DNA of 64,000 nucleotides from Cernens ardua (GTDB lineage Bacteria > Pseudomonadota > Gammaproteobacteria > Pseudomonadales > Halomonadaceae): NCBI RefSeq assembly GCF_051251085.1, contig NZ_JBPCZH010000001.1, positions 496,001 to 560,000 on the forward strand, in the 5' to 3' direction. The notes beneath the pieces are model-generated. The model searched no databases, was not told where the DNA came from, and was given only the letters and a program-made list of their open reading frames with translations. The position numbers and the translations under genes were made by a program. Each line of letters opens with the position of its first letter. Within the stretch, counting starts at the first letter, position 1. Below, one piece after another: positions 44,716 to 53,354 of this stretch.

Positions 44716-46011
44716 ATGGCGCTTTCGGCACTGTATATCAATAAACCATTCACCTGGTTATGGATTGGACAAGTACTCTCCACATTGGGTGAGTTTTCGA
44801 TGATCTCGGCTATCTCGGTGTGGGTCACTGTCACGTTGTTTCACGGTTCGCCCGATTTACCTCTGGCGGTGGGCTTGATCCTCGGTATCCCCAGAATTCC
44901 ATCCATTCTTTTATCGACCTCTATTGGCACCTGGGTTGACCATCATTCCCCAAAGAAATGTATGCTGGGTGCAGACGGCGCTCGAGCATGTCTTTATCTG
45001 CTACTGTTTTTTGCTCTGGGCGAAAAGTGGGCATCTCCATGGACAAGCCTTTGCGTAGTCATCACCCTGATGACAATCGGCGAGCTTTTTTCCCTTTTCT
45101 TTACGCCCGCACGCGCCATCGTCATGCAGCAAGTCACACCAAGGGAAAAGCGCATACAAGCCGCTAGCCTTTCAACCTTTTCCAGTCAAGGCGTCGCGTT
45201 GATCACCTCGTTTCTGGGGCCTGTCATGTATGGGCTGTTCGGTATCCGTTATGCCGTCATGGTGAACATGATCAGCTTTGTACTGTCGTTTTTGTGTATT
45301 GCCAACACCGGTCAACTGACAGTGGAACACAAGGCAAGCGATAAGCGGCAGTCCATGTGGAAAGAAATGGAATTCGCCCTACTTTTTATTTTTCACCATC
45401 CCTCCCTACGCGTTATTTTCCTGGGCTCTCTTTGCTACGCAATCTCACAGGGGGTAGATAGCCCCTTGATTTCACAATTTCCCCTCACCACATTGCACCT
45501 GTCACCAGAAGCCTACGGAGAACTCTCCTTCTGTTTTCCATTGGGCGGTGTGCTCATAATGCTGGTAAATACGCGAATACTGCATCGTTGGGGAAGTTTA
45601 CGCGTTTTTGTCGGCTCATTGATCGTGTTGGGAGGTATCAAACTGGCGTTCGCACTCTCCAATGCCGTCGATGTGTATCTCTACATGATGCTCATGGGTG
45701 CAGTGTTTACTTTGGTGCTGACATCACTGGGGCCAGAACTTCAAAACACGATCCCCAATCAACATATGGGAAAAATCTCACCGATATTCAGTCAGGCGAA
45801 CGCCATCATCAGCACCTTCTACCTGTTCTTCTCCAGTGCGCTTCTGGCTCAGATCAATCACTGGATACCCACGGCCACCGACAACAAATACCGAATAGCG
45901 CTAGTATGTTCAGCCTGCCTTCTCGTATTGGGAGGTGTCCTCGTATACGGGCTTCATAAACGTCTGGCCAAGAGTGAAATACTCATGGCCAACACCGATC
46001 ATGACGCTTAA
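44716..46011 (+). CDS. MFS transporter, MefA-like efflux type
   Basis: The 431-residue protein has about 12 hydrophobic segments. The start FTWLWIGQVLSTLGEFSM, the loop GTWVDHHSPKKCMLGADGAR and FTPARAIVMQQV are typical of the subgroup that contains macrolide efflux protein MefA and enterobactin exporter EntS. Substrate cannot be assigned, since neighbours (phosphatase, flhDC) give no hint. GGCAGG lies before the ATG. I see no adjacent regulator of the TetR or MarR type. Confidence 0.82.
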   Translation: MALSALYINKPFTWLWIGQVLSTLGEFSMISAISVWVTVTLFHGSPDLPLAVGLILGIPRIPSILLSTSIGTWVDHHSPKKCMLGADGARACLYLLLFFALGEKWASPWTSLCVVITLMTIGELFSLFFTPARAIVMQQVTPREKRIQAASLSTFSSQGVALITSFLGPVMYGLFGIRYAVMVNMISFVLSFLCIANTGQLTVEHKASDKRQSMWKEMEFALLFIFHHPSLRVIFLGSLCYAISQGVDSPLISQFPLTTLHLSPEAYGELSFCFPLGGVLIMLVNTRILHRWGSLRVFVGSLIVLGGIKLAFALSNAVDVYLYMMLMGAVFTLVLTSLGPELQNTIPNQHMGKISPIFSQANAIISTFYLFFSSALLAQINHWIPTATDNKYRIALVCSACLLVLGGVLVYGLHKRLAKSEILMANTDHDA

Positions 46012-46419
46012 AACCCGCGCAAGCATCGCTTCTGCATGACGGTATTTCTATCCTGAAGGGAAGTATCAAAAGAAGACATTGAAATCAGGGACGGGGTAGT
46101 GTACTCAACCAGAGTATGCGGGATAGAAGATCATCAAGCATATTTTCCCAATTGAAGGCTTAACCTGAGCAAACAAAAACACATTGATTGGATATGTTTT
46201 TGAAGAACATAAAACCTGTTTCAACAGAGGCCGCAAACAGGGCTGTAGCGTTCAGCCACGGGCACTACAGGGGGATTTCACTCACTGACTTGCAGAAAAG
46301 AATTTAAATCAGGCTTAACCGAATCTTACTGAAAACTTCAATTCCCGCCGTATTATCCGATTATGTTAGTTACCAAATACTTGATCCTTGCTCACGGTTT
46401 CTGACTTATCGATGACATC
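46012..46419 (+). promoter_or_regulatory. Long flhDC upstream region
   Basis: A 408-bp gap, AT-rich in its right half, with no gene. AGGCTTAACC occurs twice, at about 46157 and 46311. A weak AAAAACA/TGTTTTT inverted repeat lies near 46176-46202. Long upstream regions with many regulators are known for flhDC in enterobacteria; I cannot identify single sites here. Confidence 0.4.
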
Positions 46420-46773
46420 ATGCCAACCTCAACACTAAATACTTCTTTGAAAGAACATATTCATGACCACAATATGGCCTACCTGATGCTGGCCAGGGAG
46501 CTATTGCGGCACGATTTCACCCTTGGGATTTTACAACTGGGTATTGAAAAGGAGATTGCACAGCTTCTACTGGAGATGCCCATTCCTCACATTATCGAAC
46601 TCTCTCACGTCAGCCAGCTTTTATGTACCTTTGCATTGAACAGGAGCGAGCTACTGGAATGGCACCAACGGCCTGCCCCGTTTGATGACATTATCAAGGC
46701 ACAACGCGCCCTACACCTGATTAACCCGGTTCGTCCAAAGAGCAAGCGATCATCACGTCATACAAAGAAATGA
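46420..46773 (+). CDS. flhD: Flagellar transcriptional activator FlhD
   Basis: The 117-residue protein aligns with E. coli FlhD in its key stretch (HIHDHNMAYLMLARELL at 13-29, then LGIEKEIAQLL), is helical, and has Cys69 where FlhD forms an intersubunit disulfide. With FlhC it forms the D4C2 activator of class 2 flagellar promoters. The C-terminus is basic (KSKRSSRHTKK). It overlaps flhC by ATGA. There is no flagellar structural gene in the window. Confidence 0.93.
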   Translation: MPTSTLNTSLKEHIHDHNMAYLMLARELLRHDFTLGILQLGIEKEIAQLLLEMPIPHIIELSHVSQLLCTFALNRSELLEWHQRPAPFDDIIKAQRALHLINPVRPKSKRSSRHTKK

Positions 46774-47318
46774 AGTCATCACCGTTAATACAACAGATGT
46801 ACCAGCACTCTCTCGCCATGGAAATGATCGAATTGGGTGCTCGCCCTGTTGTTATGCAACATAGTCTGGATATCCCCTACGGGCGCCTTGCGCGGTTATA
46901 TCGGGAGAAGACCGGTGAATCATTACCCAAGGGAGCCATCCCCTATGCCGAGGATTGGTTCCTGCGGTGGCGTCCCAATATTCACTCGTCTCTGTTTCAT
47001 GCCATCTACCGCAAACTGGAAGCAGAGCTTTCACTCAAACCCGCGGTTTTGCTGATCAAAAGCTATCGCTTCTATCTGGACTGGCAACAGGGGTTTAGAA
47101 AACAGGGGGTAAACCACAAGCATCCTCTGCTCTCCATCACACGGGCATGGATACTATTGCGCTACCTGGAGGGGCAACTACTGCAAACATCAAGTTGCAA
47201 AAAGTGTGGGCAGCTATTCATCGATCATGCCAATTCACCACAGCATAACTATGTCTGCGGGCTATGCATGCCACCCTCAAGGGCTGGGAGTCAAAAAATG
47301 GATGCTGTAGAACAGTGA
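46770..47318 (+). CDS. flhC: Flagellar transcriptional activator FlhC
   Basis: The 182-residue partner of FlhD carries a zinc site of four cysteines: Cys143, Cys146 (SSCKKCGQLF), Cys163 and Cys166 (YVCGLCMPPSRA). Earlier segments match E. coli FlhC well (LAMEMIELGAR, GRLARLYRE, LPKGAIPYAEDWF, ITRAWILLRYLE). FlhC gives most of the promoter specificity of the complex. Start and flhD stop overlap as ATGA, ensuring balanced synthesis. It lacks the last ~15 residues of the E. coli protein. Confidence 0.95.
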   Translation: MKSSPLIQQMYQHSLAMEMIELGARPVVMQHSLDIPYGRLARLYREKTGESLPKGAIPYAEDWFLRWRPNIHSSLFHAIYRKLEAELSLKPAVLLIKSYRFYLDWQQGFRKQGVNHKHPLLSITRAWILLRYLEGQLLQTSSCKKCGQLFIDHANSPQHNYVCGLCMPPSRAGSQKMDAVEQ

Positions 47319-47330
47319 CCAATGTGGCGG

Positions 47331-47376
47331 AAAAGCCTTTCCGGCTGCAAGATAGACAGCCTGTTATAAGAAAGGC
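47331..47376 (-). terminator. Terminator of cysQ (two-part hairpin)
   Basis: In the minus direction GCCTTTC pairs with GAAAGGC, enclosing an inner GGCTG/CAGCC stem, and is followed by TTTT. It lies about 100 bases beyond the cysQ stop and just after flhC ends. Confidence 0.5.
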
Positions 47377-47455
47377 AAAAAGCGTGAGCAAGTCAATAGG
47401 CAAATGCGAAGGCGATAAACCCGATAGACACTCTGGAGCGCAGCGTTTTTTCAGG

Positions 47456-47515
47456 CATGTTAAACCATGACATATTAAACCAAGGCATGTTGGACCATGG
47501 CCTCTTGAACCGTGG
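47456..47515. repeat. Four tandem 15-bp repeats across the cysQ stop
   Basis: Units on the plus strand: CATGTTAAACCATGA, CATATTAAACCAAGG, CATGTTGGACCATGG and CCTCTTGAACCGTGG. In cysQ they encode 5-residue units (QEAMV, QHALV); the next two units carry TAA instead of CAA, so the stop lies inside the array. Confidence 0.8.
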
Positions 47516-48359
47516 GAAGTACACTGCGCGCACATGCCAAAAAGCCGGGGTTGATCAAGGTATCCCGCTGATTATAACGGAGGGGTTGCCCCACTCCCTG
47601 CGCAGTCAGCGATACCACGACACCACCGGCACATTCGAGCACCAACTGGCCTGCCGCTGTATCCCATTCACTGGTGGCGCCTTGTCGGACATAAAGATGT
47701 GCCTGCCCTTTGGCAATCTCACAAAACTTGAGAGAGCTTCCCATCAGGCGCTGTTCATGGGGCGGAAGCGACGCATACCAGTCAGCGGGGCGGTTTCTGC
47801 CATGTGAACGGCTTCCGAAAAGAACCAGTGCCTCATCAGGTTGCCAATCAGACACCTGAATAATATGTAAATCCTGATAAAAGGGAGGATGCTCTGACAT
47901 TCGGTAGGCATAGGCAGCCCCACCCTTGCCAGCCACATAGCCTTCGTTTCGGGCAGGCGCTTCAATCACCGCCAACGTAACAACGCCCTGCTCCACAAGC
48001 GCGATATTAACGCTGAATTCACCATTATGGCGGATGAAATCACGTGTGCCATCCAGGGGGTCAACCAACCAGAAGGTTTCCCACTCGCGACGGTGTAAAA
48101 TGGATGCTTTTGAGCTTTCTTCCGACAACACTGGCCATGCAGGTGTCAATTGTGCCAATCCTTCGGTGATCACCTTGTGTGCGGCAATATCCGCACGTGT
48201 GAGTGGTGAATCATCGGCTTTGCTCATGACCTCCAAAGGGGTATCAGACTCTTCATAGACAGCCATGATCGCTCGACTGGCCTGATGGGCAATCGCAATC
48301 ACCCCCTGCTGGAGTGGCGTCAATGAGACCTTACCTGATGAGACAGCAGATATATTCAT
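47475..48359 (-). CDS. cysQ: 3'(2'),5'-bisphosphate nucleotidase CysQ
   Basis: The 294-residue inositol-monophosphatase-fold enzyme hydrolyses PAP, the by-product of sulfate activation, to AMP. Metal-binding residues are Asp50 (KADDSPLTRAD), Glu80 (VLSEES), Asp100 and Asp103 (LVDPLDGTRDF) and an Asp in SEWDTAAGQ. GGAGGAGT right before ATG 48359 sets the start rather than the 12-codon longer frame. The last ten residues (QEAMVQHALV) come from a 15-bp repeat array that continues past the stop. A related inositol phosphatase activity cannot be excluded, but KADDSPLT is a CysQ signature. Confidence 0.93.
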   Translation of the reverse strand: MNISAVSSGKVSLTPLQQGVIAIAHQASRAIMAVYEESDTPLEVMSKADDSPLTRADIAAHKVITEGLAQLTPAWPVLSEESSKASILHRREWETFWLVDPLDGTRDFIRHNGEFSVNIALVEQGVVTLAVIEAPARNEGYVAGKGGAAYAYRMSEHPPFYQDLHIIQVSDWQPDEALVLFGSRSHGRNRPADWYASLPPHEQRLMGSSLKFCEIAKGQAHLYVRQGATSEWDTAAGQLVLECAGGVVVSLTAQGVGQPLRYNQRDTLINPGFLACARSVLPTVQEAMVQHALV

Positions 48360-48417
48360 TACTCCTCCAGAAAACAGGGGGCAGAGAGAGTTCAACGCGC
48401 AGGATAGCTGTCAGTCA

Positions 48418-48801
48418 TTACTGCAACCATGTTTCAACCGTCTCGTTGCCATACTCTTTTTTCCACGCCTTCAACACCGTGTGATTACCGCCACGCGTTT
48501 CAATAACTTCACCCGTATGGGGATTTTTGTAGGTTTTGAGCTTACGCTTCTTGCGTTGTCTGGAGGTGCTTTTTTCCTCATCGGAAGTGGCTGCTGAGGT
48601 CTCAGTTGCAACCGTATCGGGCACCTCGAATAATGCCAAAACGTCGTCGGTAGACTTATCAAACTCTTCCATTAGCGCTCGCAAATGAGAAGAGAACGCC
48701 ATTTCTTTCTTGAGGCGTTCATCCTGTGAAAGTTGTGCTATCGTCTCTTCTAACTCACGAGCACGAATTTCCAGCTGTTTATATTCCTTCAAACCTGACA
48801 T
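48418..48801 (-). CDS. mvaT: MvaT-type H-NS-family nucleoid protein
   Basis: The 127-residue protein has an N-terminal coiled-coil (ELEETIAQLSQDERLKKEM), a basic linker (RQRKKRKLK) and the C-terminal AT-DNA-binding domain TYKNPHTGEVIETRGGNHTV, which closely matches Pseudomonas MvaT. MvaT/H-NS proteins oligomerise on AT-rich DNA and silence foreign genes. The start at MSGLKEYK follows AGGAAAGG at 6-7 bases; the frame is open 7 codons further. It lies 58 bp upstream of cysQ on the same strand. The AT-rich methyltransferase at 28.3-29.0 kb is the kind of gene it would target. Confidence 0.93.
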   Translation of the reverse strand: MSGLKEYKQLEIRARELEETIAQLSQDERLKKEMAFSSHLRALMEEFDKSTDDVLALFEVPDTVATETSAATSDEEKSTSRQRKKRKLKTYKNPHTGEVIETRGGNHTVLKAWKKEYGNETVETWLQ

Positions 48802-48822
48802 TGACTGCCTTTCCTCGTTCAA

Positions 48823-49262
48823 TCTCTCTACTTATAACGTATCCTGACATTCACCGCCCAGCCCACCTTTAACGGCCAGTCGATGGCCTGTGTGGCATTC
48901 GGAAACCTTGTGAATACTGCCGTCACACGTTCGCAATTACCTTACGTTCATAACAGCCGCACGTTCATAACAAGCGAGCATACAGTCCACCAAAGTACCT
49001 GTCTTACTTACGGACTGTCATTTCGGATAGAACCTGATCATGGTAATACCGGATACGTTATTCAGGCCCAAGAATACCTAATTTCGTCACAGGCAGCGAT
49101 GGGAATGCGCTCGTTTATTCATGCATTTCAAGCATTATCGAATAAAAGCACGCTCTCAACACCTCAGAGCATTTGATCTTTCCCACTTTTCTGGCATTAG
49201 TACGGGGTAATAATACACACCATATACTGGACATGCATCCACCAAAAAGGCATGATAATGTC
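48823..49262. repeat. mvaT/dinB divergent gap with a 12-bp direct repeat
   Basis: ACGTTCATAACA occurs exactly twice, at 48944-48955 and 48961-48972, 17 bases apart. The rest of this 440-bp gap shows no supported gene. The spacing of under two helical turns would suit a dimeric regulator, but none is identified. Confidence 0.5.
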
Positions 49263-50330
49263 ATGCAAAAAATCATGCACGCTGACTGTGACTGTTTTTA
49301 CGCTGCGGTAGAAATGCGAGATCAGCCTTCACTGAGGCATATTCCTATCGCAGTAGGTGGGCGCCCTGAACAACGGGGCGTTATAGCCACGTGCAACTAC
49401 CCGGCCAGAAAGTTCGGTATACACTCGGCAATGTCCAGTGCGCATGCGCTACGACTATGTCCCCACCTGCATCTGATACGCCCCGATTTCGAGCGTTATC
49501 GTAGTGTATCGGCTGATATCATGCGCATCTTCCAACAGCTCACTCCATTGATCGAGCCACTTTCACTGGACGAAGCCTATCTGGATATCACAGAAGCCAC
49601 GCATTTTCAGGGAAGTGGTACCTGGATGGCGCAATGGCTGAAAGAGGAAGTCTATCGGCAGACAGGCATTACCATTTCTGTAGGCGTTGCCCCCAACAAA
49701 TTTCTGGCAAAGATCGCCAGTGACTGGGAAAAGCCGGATGGCCTGTTTGTTATCCCCCCCCAGGATGCCGAATCTTTCATCGCCGAACTCAAGATCGAAA
49801 AACTGCCGGGCGTAGGACCTGCTACCGCCCAACGCCTGAAACAGATGAACGTACACAATGGCGAGGCATTAAAAGCCTGTGAATTACCTGACCTCATCGA
49901 ACGATTCGGCAAGTTTGGCCACCGTTTGTACCAGTTAGCCAGAGGTATAGATACCCGTGAAGTAAAAGTGGAGCGGGAACGAAAATCCATCAGTGTTGAA
50001 AACACCTTTGACCATGACATTACGCTCGAACAGGCAAGACAAGGCCCTTTGGAAGAGCTTGTACTCAAACTGGATGAACGTATTCAGCGCCATGGCAACC
50101 CGCTTTCCAACAAGATTTTCGTCAAGATCCGCTTTGATGACTTCACCAGTACGACTCTCGAATGCAGCGGAATGGCACCCACCATGGAAAACTATTCAAT
50201 GCTGTTTGATCAGGCCTGGTTACGGCATTCCCGCCCCATGCGTCTGATGGGCGTAGGGATTCGCCTTATGGCGCCAGAGGATAACCGTCAATTGATCCTC
50301 TTCGATGACGATCTTTCCACTTCAGCATAA
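49263..50330 (+). CDS. dinB: DNA polymerase IV
   Basis: The 355-residue Y-family translesion polymerase has Asp8 and Asp10 in MHADCDCFYAAVEMRD, SLDEAYLD with catalytic Asp103/Glu104, the helix-hairpin-helix KLPGVGPATAQRL, and the little-finger domain. The steric-gate Tyr lies in DCDCFYAA. The frame is open 30 codons upstream but family alignment fixes ATG 49263. No LexA box of good quality is visible upstream. It copies past damaged bases at the cost of fidelity. The C-terminus (QLILFDDDLSTSA) resembles a clamp-binding motif. Confidence 0.95.
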   Translation: MQKIMHADCDCFYAAVEMRDQPSLRHIPIAVGGRPEQRGVIATCNYPARKFGIHSAMSSAHALRLCPHLHLIRPDFERYRSVSADIMRIFQQLTPLIEPLSLDEAYLDITEATHFQGSGTWMAQWLKEEVYRQTGITISVGVAPNKFLAKIASDWEKPDGLFVIPPQDAESFIAELKIEKLPGVGPATAQRLKQMNVHNGEALKACELPDLIERFGKFGHRLYQLARGIDTREVKVERERKSISVENTFDHDITLEQARQGPLEELVLKLDERIQRHGNPLSNKIFVKIRFDDFTSTTLECSGMAPTMENYSMLFDQAWLRHSRPMRLMGVGIRLMAPEDNRQLILFDDDLSTSA

Positions 50331-50477
50331 GAGCCATACTGTACAATTCCGAAGACACGAGAGTCCCTCACCCATATCTGCAAGCGACCTTTATCAATCA
50401 TCACCCTGTTGCTGGGAAGCGTTGTTGCGTATAGTAACTAAAAACCGATTCAGTTATTGACGTTAAGAAGGCAAGCC

Positions 50478-52106
50478 ATGAGCCGACATCAGGTATCCAT
50501 TCGCCCTCGCCCCAGAACCCCTCTGGACCTCATCTTTTTGGGAGGTTGTGGTGAAATAGGAATGAACCTGACTTTGTATGGGTTCGAGGATGACTGGATT
50601 GCCGTCGACTGTGGCATGAGCATCCGCCAACAACTGCCCGGTTCGCCGATACAGATTCCTGATGCAGAGGCCCTGGCACGAGAAAGTATTCGTCCATCGG
50701 CATTGGTGGTGACCCACGGCCATGAAGACCATATTGGTGCTATCGTGTGGCTGTGGCCGCGCTGGGGGTGTCCTATCTGGGCTTCTCCGCTGGTGGCAGC
50801 CATGCTTCAGCACCGGTTTGCCCAACACGGCCTGGATACCCAGCAGATCAACGTCTTTCAGCCGGATGAAGCCTTTGAGCAAGGCCCATTTGGCATCCGA
50901 ACACTCCCCGTGACTCACTCCATTCCGGAGAGCTGTGCGCTGCTGATCACTGTTGGGAAGCACCGCGTGCTGCATACCGGTGACTGGAAAATAGATCCGG
51001 CACCGCTTATTGGTGAGGGCTTCAACGAACCACGTTTCAGATCGTTGGGCAAGATTGATCTATTACTCGGTGACTCAACAAATGCGCCGGTACCGGGCCA
51101 CTCCGAGAGCGAGGCCAATGTACTGGAACATCTACAGGAAGCCGTTAGCCAATGCCCCCACCGCGTTGTGATCAGTTGTTTTGCCAGTAATGTGGCACGT
51201 ATCAAGGCGGCGGGTATCGTCGCCAAAAAAACCGGGCGCCGGCTGATTCTGGCGGGGCGTGCCATGGAACGTATGGTGCACATTGCCAAAAGCTGTGGCT
51301 ACCTGAAAGACTTGCCCCCCGTTGTTCCCCTGCGTGATGCCGGTTATCTACCCCGGGAAGAAGTCCTGCTGATTGCCACAGGCAGTCAGGGCGAGCCTGG
51401 TGCAGCGTTGTCGCGTATTGCCAATGGTCGTATGCATGATATGGAATTGGAAGCAGGTGACACTGTTATTTTCTCATCCCGCGTCATTCCCGGGAACGAA
51501 GCCCCCATTGCCGGGCTGGTCCGAGCATTCAGGCAAAGAAATATCACTGTCATGGATGAACATGATCATCCAAAACTGCACACCTCAGGCCACCCCGCAC
51601 AAGAAGAATTGAAGACCCTGTATCACTGGGTCAAGCCGGGCTATCTTGTGCCCGTACATGGCACACCCGTACATCAGACAGCACACCTTGGGCTAGCTCA
51701 TGCTCTCGGCATAGCCGGAGAAGTACTGCCCAAGGATGGCGATTGGCTCAAGTGGAACGGGGAAGCCCTGCTCGCGCATAAAACACTCACGCTCACTCCT
51801 CGTTTGATCGACCAGCAACGCGAGCCCCGTAAAGCCAATCGCCCGGGGTTACGTGTGGTCGTGCCCGTGGTAGGGGATGCCGAAGGCTGGACACGTGTCT
51901 CTCGGCTGATTATCGATCCACCCCCGGGTATTGCCATTGATGAAACATCCTTTGCAGACTGGTTGGATGAAACACTACCTACCTTGCAGGCTGATAGCAT
52001 CAAGGCGCTGCATACCCCACTACTGAATGAAATCAAGCGTCAACTACAGGCACAAGGCATCAGAGGTAGCCAGCTTTATCTGGATCTGGTCGACATGTCA
52101 GCTTAA
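50478..52106 (+). CDS. rnj: Ribonuclease J
   Basis: The 542-residue metallo-beta-lactamase/beta-CASP nuclease has His80-x-His82-x-Asp84-His85 (THGHEDHIG), further metal ligands in LPVTHSIPES and HTGDWK, the beta-CASP stretch IATGSQGEP, SGHPAQEEL and PVHGTPVH, and a C-terminal domain of about 100 residues. This set defines RNase J, a 5'-3' exo- and endoribonuclease, rather than a small hydrolase. AAGG before ATG 50478 sets the start. RNase J is common in Firmicutes, Actinobacteria and alphaproteobacteria but scattered in gammaproteobacteria, which mostly rely on RNase E. The gene is alone, convergent with moaA. Confidence 0.9.
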   Translation: MSRHQVSIRPRPRTPLDLIFLGGCGEIGMNLTLYGFEDDWIAVDCGMSIRQQLPGSPIQIPDAEALARESIRPSALVVTHGHEDHIGAIVWLWPRWGCPIWASPLVAAMLQHRFAQHGLDTQQINVFQPDEAFEQGPFGIRTLPVTHSIPESCALLITVGKHRVLHTGDWKIDPAPLIGEGFNEPRFRSLGKIDLLLGDSTNAPVPGHSESEANVLEHLQEAVSQCPHRVVISCFASNVARIKAAGIVAKKTGRRLILAGRAMERMVHIAKSCGYLKDLPPVVPLRDAGYLPREEVLLIATGSQGEPGAALSRIANGRMHDMELEAGDTVIFSSRVIPGNEAPIAGLVRAFRQRNITVMDEHDHPKLHTSGHPAQEELKTLYHWVKPGYLVPVHGTPVHQTAHLGLAHALGIAGEVLPKDGDWLKWNGEALLAHKTLTLTPRLIDQQREPRKANRPGLRVVVPVVGDAEGWTRVSRLIIDPPPGIAIDETSFADWLDETLPTLQADSIKALHTPLLNEIKRQLQAQGIRGSQLYLDLVDMSA

Positions 52107-52301
52107 GTCACTCATGACGCCCTGTTATTCATGACGGTTCATTATGAATAGTCCACGGTTTCAAATAATGATTTGATAAGAAGACATTCAGCGATGACGT
52201 TGCGGTAAGTGAGCGCGCCGTTTAAATGCGCCATCCGTATACTGAATGCTCAGGATGCTGCACAGGACTACGCGCGGGTGGCGTTGAATGGCTGCGTTGA
52301 A

Positions 52302-53315
52302 TTAACCGCCGGTCATGTTCATCATACGGACAATCTGTACATCGCCGTCCGTAGTAAAATGGTGGCGATACGGTTTTATCTGCATGGCGTCAATCAACGC
52401 ATTATCCAACCGTTCTACATCATTCGGACTTTCTCGCATAATAGCGCGTAAATCTACCGAATGTTCATTCCCCAAACAGAGTAGTAATCGCCCTTCCGCG
52501 GTAACACGTACTCGGTTGCATGTACTGCAGAAGTTATGGGAATGGGGAGAGATCAACCCGATCCGCGTGGATGAGTCTGCCATGTTGAAATAACGCGCAG
52601 GTCCAAGACTTGAGGCATTACTGGCCGTCAGTGGATAGACAGATTCAATCTGTTCAATCACTTCATCACTGGAGTAGAACGTCTCTTCACGACCATGATC
52701 GGATACATCTCCCAAGGGCATCTCTTCAATAAAGGTAAGATCCAATTGTTCGCGGCGCGCAAAATCGACCAACGCCAACACTTCGTCTTCGTTACGACCT
52801 TTTAGAATGACAGCATTCAGCTTGATATCATGGATACCGGCGGCCTTGGCTGCCTGAATTCCCTGGAGTACACGGCCTAAATCTCCCGTGCGCGTCAAGC
52901 GCTTGAAGCGCTGGGCATCCAGTGAGTCCAGACTAATATTCAGCCGATCCATACCACATGCTTTAAGCATCGGCGCATAGCGGTGAAGCTGAGAACCATT
53001 GGTTGTCATAGTGAGTTCTTTCAGCCCTTTTTGCTTAAGAGCCCCAAGGGCCTGCATCAGCTTATCAATACCCTGACGGACTAACGGTTCTCCCCCAGTG
53101 ATACGTATTTTTTCGACCCCTAACGCAACAAAGCGGTCAGCCAACAACGCCAACTCTTCCAGAGAGAGAATCTGTGTCCGCGGAAGGAATGTCATCTCTT
53201 CGCTCATGCAGTAGACACAGCGAAAATCGCATCGATCAGTCACTGAAATACGAAGGTACCGAATTTGCCGGCCATAGTTATCGACCAGCTGAGCGGGTGA
53301 ATGCTGTATTGTCAT
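52302..53315 (-). CDS. moaA: GTP 3',8-cyclase MoaA
   Basis: The 337-residue radical-SAM enzyme performs the first step of molybdenum cofactor synthesis with MoaC, turning GTP into 3',8-cyclo-dihydro-GTP. Cluster one: Cys29, Cys33, Cys36 (CDFRCVYCM). Cluster two: Cys263, Cys266, Cys280 (CSTCNRV and LLLCLG). The C-terminal Gly-Gly needed for activity is present (MTGG). It is last gene of the minus-strand operon mobB-moeA-moaCD-moaE-moaA, 39 bases after moaE. Confidence 0.97.
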   Translation of the reverse strand: MTIQHSPAQLVDNYGRQIRYLRISVTDRCDFRCVYCMSEEMTFLPRTQILSLEELALLADRFVALGVEKIRITGGEPLVRQGIDKLMQALGALKQKGLKELTMTTNGSQLHRYAPMLKACGMDRLNISLDSLDAQRFKRLTRTGDLGRVLQGIQAAKAAGIHDIKLNAVILKGRNEDEVLALVDFARREQLDLTFIEEMPLGDVSDHGREETFYSSDEVIEQIESVYPLTASNASSLGPARYFNMADSSTRIGLISPHSHNFCSTCNRVRVTAEGRLLLCLGNEHSVDLRAIMRESPNDVERLDNALIDAMQIKPYRHHFTTDGDVQIVRMMNMTGG

Positions 53316-53354
53316 AGAGTCTCCTGCTTCATCATGAGCGTCGGAAGCAACACA

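Noticed and set aside
49227..49242. Possible LexA (SOS) box before dinB
   Set aside because: CTG, ten bases, CAC matches only one half well; the inner TATATATA pattern is missing.
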